Below, piece after piece: positions 6,237 to 11,462 of a DNA stretch of 11,462 nt (positions are counted from its first letter, which is position 1; each line of letters begins with the position of its first letter). The translations under genes and the position numbers were made by a program. The notes under the pieces were generated by a model. It saw only the letters and a list, made by a program, of their open reading frames with translations, had not been told where the DNA came from and did no database searches. Source of the stretch: Chromatiales bacterium (GTDB lineage: Bacteria > Pseudomonadota > Gammaproteobacteria > Chromatiales > Chromatiaceae); NCBI GenBank assembly GCA_024762485.1, contig JANTHH010000076.1, forward strand, positions 1 to 11,462, in the 5' to 3' direction.

Positions 6237-7259
6237 GTGACTGAAATAATCACCGTTGCACTCGATGCAGCCGGCGGCGATCACGGATACGACGTGATCG
6301 TGCCGGCTGCATTGATGTATCTCCAGCAGAACCCGGATGTGCGCCTGGTCCTGGTTGGCCGCGAAGACGCCATCCAGCCCCTGTTGCCGAAGGGTGATCT
6401 GCCCGAGCGCCTGTCCATCCGCCATGCCACCCAGGAGGTGGCAATGGATGAATTGCCCTCGCGGGCACTGCGGGGCAAGAAGGATTCGTCCATGCGCGTG
6501 GCCATCGACCTGGTCAAGACGGGTGATGCGGATGCCTGTGTCAGTGCGGGCAACACCGGCGCACTGATGGCCACCGCCCGCTTCGTGCTGAAGACCCTGC
6601 CACACGTGGACCGCCCGGCAATCATCACAGCACTGCCGACCCGATACGGCCGGACGTGGATGCTGGACCTGGGCGCCAATGTCGACTGCTCGGCCGATCA
6701 CCTGTTCCAGTTCGCCGTGATGGGCGCCGAATTGGTCAGTGCGGTCGAGGGTCTGGAATCGCCGCGGGTGGGTCTGCTGAACATCGGCCAGGAAGAGATC
6801 AAGGGCAACGACCAGGTCAAACAGGCCAACGAGTTGCTGCAGCGCAGCAAGCTCAACTACCAGGGCTATGTCGAGGGTGACGATATCTACATGTCCGATA
6901 TCGATGTCATCGTATCCGACGGTTTTGTCGGCAACGTGGCACTGAAGAGCAGTGAGGGCGTGGCAAAGATGATCGGCCACTTCATGCAGGTTGAATTCAA
7001 GCGCAATGTCTTCACCCGTCTGGCTGGTCTAGTGGCCCTGCCGGTGCTGCGCAGCCTTCGCCGACGGATCGACCCGCGCCGCTACAACGGCGCCACGCTC
7101 GTCGGCCTGCGTGGGATCGTGGTGAAGAGCCATGGCGGCACCGATGCGGTCGGGTTCTGCAGCGCCATCGATATCGCGAAAAAGGAGGTCCTGGCCGATG
7201 TCGCTTCGCGCATCTCCCGTCAGGTGGAAGAGCAACTCGACGACAGGGCCAGCGCGTGA
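6237..7259 (+). CDS. plsX: Phosphate acyltransferase PlsX
   Basis: PlsX (340 residues here) converts long-chain acyl-ACP plus phosphate to acyl phosphate, the acyl donor that PlsY uses for the first step of phospholipid synthesis; it is a soluble enzyme that associates with the membrane. Visible family elements are the N-terminal TVALDAAGGDHG, LVLVGRE, SAGNTGALMA (the conserved glycine-rich active-site stretch), LDLGANVDC, LNIGQEEIKG and VSDGFVGNVALKSSEG. The family N-terminus usually reads DAMGGD or DVMGGD; here Met is Ala. The start is a GTG at 6237, chosen because VALDAAGGD must lie about seven residues in; its Shine-Dalgarno is poor, so expression may be kept below that of rpmF. The stop overlaps the fabH start by four bases (GTGA), indicating coupled translation. 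Confidence 0.95.
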   Translation: MTEIITVALDAAGGDHGYDVIVPAALMYLQQNPDVRLVLVGREDAIQPLLPKGDLPERLSIRHATQEVAMDELPSRALRGKKDSSMRVAIDLVKTGDADACVSAGNTGALMATARFVLKTLPHVDRPAIITALPTRYGRTWMLDLGANVDCSADHLFQFAVMGAELVSAVEGLESPRVGLLNIGQEEIKGNDQVKQANELLQRSKLNYQGYVEGDDIYMSDIDVIVSDGFVGNVALKSSEGVAKMIGHFMQVEFKRNVFTRLAGLVALPVLRSLRRRIDPRRYNGATLVGLRGIVVKSHGGTDAVGFCSAIDIAKKEVLADVASRISRQVEEQLDDRASA

Positions 7260-8227
7260 CGACCTTCGCAAGAATCAGTGGTACCGGCGGTTATCTGCCG
7301 GCCAAGGAACTGACGAACAGCGACCTCGAGAGAATGGTCGACACCTCCGATGAATGGATACGGGAACGTACCGGCATCAAAAGCCGGCGGGTCGCAGACG
7401 ACAATGAGACCACCTGCGATCTCGCGGAAGGGGCGGCGCGCCGTGCATTGGAGGCGGCGGGGCGGACCACCGACGATGTGGACCTGATCATCGTTGCCAC
7501 CACCACACCGGACCGGATATTCCCGAGCACGGCATGCCTGTTGCAACAGCGTCTGGACATCCATGGCTGTCCGGCATTCGATATCCAGGCCGTCTGTACC
7601 GGCTTCGTCTATGCGCTGGATGTGGCCGATAAATTCATCCGAACCGGTGCTGCCCGCTGCGCGCTGGTGGTGGGTGCCGAGACCATGTCGCGCATCATCG
7701 ACTGGAATGACCGGGCAACCTGCGTGCTGTTCGGAGACGGTGCCGGTGCCGTCGTGCTCGAGGCCAGTGACGAGCCGGGCATCCTCTCCAGCCATCTCCA
7801 TGCCGACGGCAGTTATGAGAAATTGCTGTATGTACCGGGGGGGGTCTCCACCAGCGGGGGCTGCCCCACCGGGGACGACGCCTACGTGAAGATGCGTGGT
7901 AATGAGACCTTCCGGGTCGCGGTCAATACCCTCGGTCGTATTGTCGATGAGACCCTGGCGGCAAACGGACTGGACAAGAGCGACATCGACTGGCTGGTGC
8001 CTCATCAGGCCAATATCCGCATCATCCAGGCAACCGCGCGCAAGCTGAGCATGCCCATGGAACGGGTTGTCGTCACCGTGGATACCCACGGCAACACCTC
8101 GGCGGCCTCGGTGCCCCTGGCGCTGGACGTGGCGGTCCGCGACGGGCGCATCAAGCGCGGAGAGACCGTGTTGCTTGAGGCCTTCGGTGGCGGTTTCACC
8201 TGGGGCTCCGTGCTCCTTAAATACTGA
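7256..8227 (+). CDS. fabH: Beta-ketoacyl-ACP synthase III FabH
   Basis: FabH (323 residues) starts fatty-acid synthesis by condensing acetyl-CoA with malonyl-ACP. The thiolase-fold triad is complete: Cys114 in AVCTGF, His250 in PHQANIR, and Asn280 in DTHGNTSAAS. Other family marks are WIRERTGIKSRR near residue 35, VATTTPD, LFGDGAGAVVL and the terminal GGGFTWGSVLLKY. The GTG start overlaps the plsX stop by four bases, with ACAGGG about seven bases upstream inside plsX. fabD begins 19 bases after the stop. A run of eight G at 7837-7844 lies in the VPGGVS region; the reading frame through it is intact. A long open frame on the opposite strand here is a codon-usage shadow. Confidence 0.97.
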   Translation: MTTFARISGTGGYLPAKELTNSDLERMVDTSDEWIRERTGIKSRRVADDNETTCDLAEGAARRALEAAGRTTDDVDLIIVATTTPDRIFPSTACLLQQRLDIHGCPAFDIQAVCTGFVYALDVADKFIRTGAARCALVVGAETMSRIIDWNDRATCVLFGDGAGAVVLEASDEPGILSSHLHADGSYEKLLYVPGGVSTSGGCPTGDDAYVKMRGNETFRVAVNTLGRIVDETLAANGLDKSDIDWLVPHQANIRIIQATARKLSMPMERVVVTVDTHGNTSAASVPLALDVAVRDGRIKRGETVLLEAFGGGFTWGSVLLKY

Positions 8228-8246
8228 TCTGATATACACAAGAACA

Positions 8247-9188
8247 ATGCCTCAGAAACCCAGTTTCGTTTTCCCGGGCCAGGGCTCGCAATCTGTCGGC
8301 ATGCTGTCCGCGCTGTCAGAGGCCTATCCCGTTGTCAGGCAGACATTCGAGGAGGCCTCCGATGCCCTCGGCATCGATCTCTGGCGCATGAGCCAGCAGG
8401 GCCCCGATACGGAACTCAATCGTACCGAGAACACCCAGCCGGCCATGCTGGCTGCGGGTATTGCGACCTGGCGGGTCTGGGATGGTCAGGGTGGGGCCAC
8501 CGCATTGACATCGGCCGGTCACAGCCTGGGTGAGTACACAGCACTGGTGGCGGCGGACGCCCTGTCGTTTGCTGATGCGGTCACCGTGGTCAGCCGTCGT
8601 GGGCGCTTCATGCAAGAGGCGGTGCCCGAGGGCAGGGGGGGCATGGCAGCCATCCTGGGATTGAGTGACCTTGAAGTCGCGGCGGTCTGCCACGATGCCG
8701 AGCAGGGCAGCGTGGTGGAGCCGGTGAATTACAATTCACCCGGGCAGGTGGTTATTGCCGGTGAGGCCGAGGCGGTCCGTCGCGCGGTCGACGAGGCCAA
8801 GGCCAAGGGTGCGAAGCGGGCCATCCTGCTGCCGGTCAGCGTTCCGTCCCACTGCTCGCTGATGGAGCCTGCGGCCCTGCAGCTCGCAAGCGTGCTCGCT
8901 GACACAGAGATGCGCGTGCCGTCATCACCCGTGCTACACAATGTCAGTGTCGAGTCCGCCGCGTCCACGTCCGACATGAAGGAGATGCTGGTTCACCAGC
9001 TGCATCGTCCTGTCCGCTGGGTGGAAACCGTGCAGAAAATGGCGGACGAGGGCACTCAACAGGTCATCGAACTGGGGCCGGGAAAGGTCCTGACCGGTCT
9101 GAACAAACGTATCGACAAGCGCATCAAGGGCTTGGCGGTGTTCGATCCCGCCAGTCTGGAAGCCGCTCTGGAGGCAGTCAATGCTTGA
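8247..9188 (+). CDS. fabD: Malonyl-CoA:ACP transacylase FabD
   Basis: FabD (313 residues) moves malonyl groups from CoA to acyl carrier protein, supplying the extender unit for all later condensations. Visible motifs are FVFPGQGSQSVGM at the N-terminus (oxyanion-hole Gln), AGHSLGEYTAL with nucleophile Ser93, RRGRFMQEAV with the malonate-binding Arg, NYNSPGQVVIAG, VSVPSHCSLM with catalytic His202, and ELGPGKVLTGLNKRI near the end. Length and motif spacing are those of the family. The ATG at 8247 has only a weak AAGAA upstream. The last eight bases overlap fabG, whose Shine-Dalgarno GGAGG lies within fabD. An open frame extends upstream in fabD's phase into fabH, but the family N-terminus fits 8247. 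Confidence 0.97.
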   Translation: MPQKPSFVFPGQGSQSVGMLSALSEAYPVVRQTFEEASDALGIDLWRMSQQGPDTELNRTENTQPAMLAAGIATWRVWDGQGGATALTSAGHSLGEYTALVAADALSFADAVTVVSRRGRFMQEAVPEGRGGMAAILGLSDLEVAAVCHDAEQGSVVEPVNYNSPGQVVIAGEAEAVRRAVDEAKAKGAKRAILLPVSVPSHCSLMEPAALQLASVLADTEMRVPSSPVLHNVSVESAASTSDMKEMLVHQLHRPVRWVETVQKMADEGTQQVIELGPGKVLTGLNKRIDKRIKGLAVFDPASLEAALEAVNA

Positions 9189-9921
9189 ACAGGAAATCGT
9201 ATTGGTCACCGGTGCCAGCCGGGGTATTGGTCAGGCAATAGCTGACGATCTCGGCTCCAAGGGGGCGACGGTCATCGGCACGGCAACATCACAGGACGGT
9301 GCCGATGCGATAGGCGCACGCCTGGCAGCCGCCGGGATCAAGGGGAAGGGCCTGTGCCTGAACGTGACCGACCCGGATTCCGTCAACGCGGTGATCAAGG
9401 CGATCACGGACGAGTTCGGCACCATCACGGTGCTGGTCAACAATGCCGGCATCACCCGTGACGGTTTGCTGATGCGCATGAAGGACGAGGACTGGGATGC
9501 CATCATCAACACCAATCTCAGTTCGGTCTACCGCCTCAGCAAGGCTGTACTCAGGGGTATGACCAAGGCGAAGCATGGCCGCATCATCAATATCGGCTCG
9601 GTCGTCGGCCTTTCCGGTAACCCCGGACAGACGAATTATGCGGCCGCCAAGGCCGGGGTGATCGGCTTCAGCAAGTCCCTGGCGCGCGAGGTCGGCGTAC
9701 GGGGCATCACGGTCAACACAGTGGCCCCCGGTTTCATCGACACCGACATGACCCGCTCACTCAACGACGATCAGAAAACGGCAATCCTCAGCGGCATCCC
9801 CATGGCACGTCTGGGAACCCCGGCCGAGATTGCCGGCGTGGTCAGCTTTCTGGCATCAGCCGCCGCCGGCTATATCACCGGCGAGACGATCAATGTGAAC
9901 GGCGGCATGTACATGTGCTAA
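9181..9921 (+). CDS. fabG: 3-oxoacyl-ACP reductase FabG
   Basis: FabG (246 residues) is the NADPH-dependent short-chain dehydrogenase that reduces 3-oxoacyl-ACP to 3-hydroxyacyl-ACP, the first reduction of each elongation cycle. The Rossmann nucleotide-binding motif VTGASRGIG (residues 9-17), the NNAG motif, and the catalytic set Ser140, Tyr153 and Lys157 (in NYAAAKAG) are all present. The C-terminus ETINVNGGMYMC is nearly that of E. coli FabG. The ATG at 9181 overlaps the fabD stop by eight bases and has a strong GGAGG (9170-9174) six bases upstream. It is the last gene of the tightly packed block; an AT-rich, hairpin-bearing gap separates it from acpP. Confidence 0.97.
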   Translation: MLEQEIVLVTGASRGIGQAIADDLGSKGATVIGTATSQDGADAIGARLAAAGIKGKGLCLNVTDPDSVNAVIKAITDEFGTITVLVNNAGITRDGLLMRMKDEDWDAIINTNLSSVYRLSKAVLRGMTKAKHGRIINIGSVVGLSGNPGQTNYAAAKAGVIGFSKSLAREVGVRGITVNTVAPGFIDTDMTRSLNDDQKTAILSGIPMARLGTPAEIAGVVSFLASAAAGYITGETINVNGGMYMC

Positions 9922-9941
9922 TCCAATTAATCAATTAGTTG

Positions 9942-9984
9942 TTCTAACCATATGAATGTTAGAAAGAAAATAATTTTAACATTC
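9942..9984 (+). promoter_or_regulatory. Two mutually exclusive hairpins in AT-rich fabG-acpP gap
   Basis: Hairpin one pairs TTCTAAC (9942-9948) with GTTAGAA (9958-9964), 7 bp perfect. Hairpin two pairs GAATGTTAGAA (9954-9964) with TTTTAACATTC (9974-9984), 11 bp including one G-T. They share 9958-9964, so only one can form. The surrounding 9922-9990 is only about a quarter G+C, in contrast to the GC-rich genes, and carries CAATTA twice, eight bases apart (9924, 9932). It may attenuate readthrough from fabG or act as an AT-rich UP element for the acpP promoter. No long T-tract follows. Confidence 0.45.
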
Positions 9985-9998
9985 TTGTCATTGTGGCT

Positions 9999-10026
9999 TT
10001 GATCCCCAGGCTTTTACGCATACAAT
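9999..10026 (+). promoter_or_regulatory. Candidate acpP promoter
   Basis: TTGATC (9999-10004, four of six) and TACAAT (10021-10026, five of six) are separated by 16 bases. Transcription would start near 10033, leaving a leader of about 47 bases. A separate promoter fits the very high level of acyl carrier protein known in enterobacteria. The AT-rich stretch just upstream could raise its strength. Confidence 0.55.
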
Positions 10027-10038
10027 ACGGCTTCCACG

Positions 10039-10055
10039 CGTGACCCGGGATCACG
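10039..10055 (+). promoter_or_regulatory. Dyad in the acpP leader
   Basis: CGTGA (10039-10043) and TCACG (10051-10055) form a perfect dyad around CCCGGGA, itself centred on the palindrome CCCGGG. It lies just past the predicted transcription start and ahead of the Shine-Dalgarno AGAGGA (10064-10069). It could be an operator for a DNA-binding repressor or a leader hairpin; I do not recognise a known regulator site. Confidence 0.35.
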
Positions 10056-10079
10056 TATGAAACAGAGGAATATAAGCAG

Positions 10080-10316
10080 ATGAGCAACATCGAAGAACGC
10101 GTTAAGAAGATTGTCGTCGAGCAACTGGGCGTGAGTGAGGACGAAGTGACCAATACCTCATCCTTCGTTGACGATCTCGGCGCTGACTCGCTGGATACCG
10201 TTGAACTGGTCATGGCGCTGGAAGAAGAGTTCGGGACCGAGATTCCGGACGAAGAGGCGGAGAAGATCACGACCGTGCAGCAGGCTATCGATTACGTAAC
10301 TGCACACTCGGACTGA
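10080..10316 (+). CDS. acpP: Acyl carrier protein
   Basis: This 78-residue acidic protein is the acyl carrier of fatty-acid synthesis and shuttles the growing chain between the Fab enzymes. The DDLGADSLDTVELVMALEEEF core is present, with Ser37 of DSL as the 4'-phosphopantetheine attachment site (added by a holo-ACP synthase not in this window). Length and sequence match E. coli AcpP closely. AGAGGA (10064-10069) precedes the ATG by 10 bases. It is set apart from fabG by 158 bases with its own candidate promoter, and from fabF by a terminator-like hairpin, so it probably makes an abundant short transcript. Confidence 0.98.
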   Translation: MSNIEERVKKIVVEQLGVSEDEVTNTSSFVDDLGADSLDTVELVMALEEEFGTEIPDEEAEKITTVQQAIDYVTAHSD

Positions 10317-10340
10317 GCCAGTCGGCAGGTCGGTGTGAAG

Positions 10341-10386
10341 GGCCGCAGATTCCATCATGGTCATGGGATTGCGGCTTCTTGGTTTT
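10341..10386 (+). terminator. Terminator-like hairpin between acpP and fabF
   Basis: GCCGCA (10342-10347) pairs with TGCGGC (10370-10375); after a bulged G at 10348 the stem continues with ATTCCAT (10349-10355) against ATGGGAT (10363-10369), including one G-T pair, around a 7-base loop. The 13-bp stem is followed by a T-rich tail, CTTCTTGGTTTT, broken by GG. It looks like an intrinsic terminator of moderate strength, which would end most acpP transcripts and let some continue into fabF. Confidence 0.65.
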
Positions 10387-10419
10387 GGGTGATGCAGATT
10401 GTCAAAGGAAATATCCTCG

Positions 10420-11462
10420 ATGTCTAAAAGAAGGGTTGTTGTAACGGGCCTGGGCATGATCGCGCCTGTGGGCCAAACAGTCTCCGAGGCCTGGGAAAAC
10501 ATCCTGGCCGGCAAAAGCGGTATCCAGCCGATAACACACTTCGACATCGAGCCCTTCAGCGTGCGCTTCGGCGGGCCGATCTACGGCTTCGACCTGGAGA
10601 AGTACATCTCCCGGAAGGATGCCAAGAAGATGGATCCTTTCATTCACTACGGCATGGCCGCGGGTATCCAGGCCGTTGAAGACGCCGGACTTGAGGCGAG
10701 CGACGCCACAGCCCCCCGTATCGGTGTTGCAGTCGGATCGGGCATCGGCGGTATCGGTGGTATCGAGACCGGCTACGGCAACTATCTGAAGGGTGGGCCG
10801 CGGAAGATCTCCCCGTTCTTCGTCCCTGCCAACATCATCAACATGGTCGCCGGCAACCTGTCCATCAAGTACGGGTTCAAGGGGCCGAACATCTCCATCG
10901 TCTCGGCATGCAGCACCGGTGCGCACAACATCGGGGAGGCCATGCGCATGATCCAGTACGGCGTGGCCGATGCCATGGTCGCTGGCGGTGCCGAGATGGC
11001 GACCACGCCGACGGGCCTGGGTGGTTTTGCCGCCGCCCGCGCCCTGTCCACCCGCAACGACGATCCACAGGCGGCCAGCCGTCCGTGGGACAGGGACCGC
11101 GATGGCTTCGTCCTCAGCGATGGTGCCGGTGTCGTGGTACTGGAGGAGCTCGAGCACGCCAAGGCCCGCGGCGCGAAGATCTATGCGGAAATCGTCGGCT
11201 CGGCTATGAACTCCGATGCCTACCACATGACATCACCGTCGCCGGGAGGCGAGGGGGCCGCGGCCTGCATGCAGCTCGCGCTTGATGATGCCGGCGCCAA
11301 CCTCGACGAGGTCGCCTACATCAATGCCCATGGCACCTCCACGCCCGCCGGCGACGTGGCCGAGACCCAGGGCGTGAAACGTGCCTTCGGCGATCATGCC
11401 TACAAGCTGTGTGTCAGCTCCACCAAGTCGATGACCGGGCACATGCTCGGTGCAGCAGGTGG
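10420..11462 (+). CDS. fabF: Beta-ketoacyl-ACP synthase II FabF, 3'-incomplete
   Basis: FabF condenses malonyl-ACP with growing acyl-ACP chains and, in gammaproteobacteria, performs the 16-to-18-carbon unsaturated elongation that responds to temperature. The frame is open to the window end and gives 347 residues; compared with E. coli FabF (about 413) roughly 65 residues lie outside. The Cys-His-His triad is complete: Cys164 in SACSTGAHN, His304 in NAHGTSTPAGD and His341 in STKSMTGHMLGAAG. The N-terminus SKRRVVVTGLGMIAPVG is typical. AAAGGA (10404-10409) lies ten bases before the ATG at 10420. FabF rather than FabB is supported by motif wording and position directly after acpP. No promoter of its own is evident, so it may depend on readthrough from acpP. 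Confidence 0.96.
   Translation, partial: MSKRRVVVTGLGMIAPVGQTVSEAWENILAGKSGIQPITHFDIEPFSVRFGGPIYGFDLEKYISRKDAKKMDPFIHYGMAAGIQAVEDAGLEASDATAPRIGVAVGSGIGGIGGIETGYGNYLKGGPRKISPFFVPANIINMVAGNLSIKYGFKGPNISIVSACSTGAHNIGEAMRMIQYGVADAMVAGGAEMATTPTGLGGFAAARALSTRNDDPQAASRPWDRDRDGFVLSDGAGVVVLEELEHAKARGAKIYAEIVGSAMNSDAYHMTSPSPGGEGAAACMQLALDDAGANLDEVAYINAHGTSTPAGDVAETQGVKRAFGDHAYKLCVSSTKSMTGHMLGAAG

Noticed and set aside
6165..6980. Long minus-strand open frame opposite plsX
   Set aside because: It shows His/Gln/Asp-rich low-complexity content typical of antisense reading, no start signal and no family match; plsX explains the region.
7220..8239. Long open frame on the minus strand opposite fabH
   Set aside because: Its translation has no recognisable domain, and it lies entirely opposite a gene with a complete catalytic triad. 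GC-rich codon usage commonly opens such antisense frames.
8067..8246. Upstream extension of fabD into fabH
   Set aside because: The family N-terminus (FVFPGQGSQ) fits the ATG at 8247; the upstream residues are Arg/Pro/Ser-rich out-of-frame fabH sequence.
10402..11226. Long minus-strand open frame opposite fabF
   Set aside because: It is a shadow of the fabF codon pattern; fabF carries all three active-site residues on the plus strand.
1..11462. Mobile elements, tRNA or rRNA genes, CRISPR arrays, or a defence system
   Set aside because: No transposase or integrase reading frame, no repeat-spacer pattern, no tRNA cloverleaf and no rRNA stretch was seen; almost all of the window is explained by housekeeping genes.

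Overview
The window looks like a stretch of chromosome from a GC-rich gammaproteobacterium, perhaps of the Chromatiales or a related group. The order yceD-rpmF-plsX-fabH-fabD-fabG-acpP-fabF is the classical gammaproteobacterial fatty-acid synthesis cluster, and the L32, YceF and FabG proteins read very close to the Escherichia coli ones as I remember them. The assignment to a group within the class is a guess.

Layout. (1) Positions 1-665 hold the 3' end of a PaaK/CapK-type adenylate-forming enzyme, entering from the left. (2) Converging on it is yceF (678-1274, minus strand), a Maf-type nucleotide pyrophosphatase. (3) A 103-bp divergent gap carries a perfect TATAAT box and a structured leader. 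It leads into a GH108-like muramidase-fold gene (1378-1956) whose catalytic Glu appears to be missing. (4) oadG-oadA-oadB (2113-5321) encodes a complete membrane oxaloacetate decarboxylase sodium pump behind its own candidate promoter. (5) A near-consensus sigma-70 promoter (5392-5420) drives yceD-rpmF-plsX-fabH-fabD-fabG (5430-9921). Genes from plsX onward overlap or are closely spaced, while a small GNRA-loop hairpin sits between rpmF and plsX. (6) A sharply AT-rich 158-bp gap with overlapping hairpins and a separate promoter precedes acpP (10080-10316). (7) A terminator-like hairpin then separates acpP from fabF (10420 to the window end, 3'-incomplete).

How the genes work together. PlsX, FabH, FabD, FabG, ACP and FabF cover initiation, malonyl transfer, the first reduction and elongation of type II fatty-acid synthesis, plus delivery of acyl chains to phospholipid synthesis. 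Ribosomal protein L32 and the 23S rRNA factor YceD are co-transcribed at the head of the operon, linking ribosome assembly to membrane lipid supply. The oad genes turn oxaloacetate decarboxylation into sodium export. Their location between yceF and yceD, which are usually divergent neighbours, suggests an insertion or rearrangement that kept the original orientations.

Novelty. The coding content is mostly ordinary housekeeping and I see no convincing undescribed system. The points worth a second look are the degenerate GH108-like gene with its structured leader, the almost leaderless start of yceD, and the regulatory hairpins around acpP.
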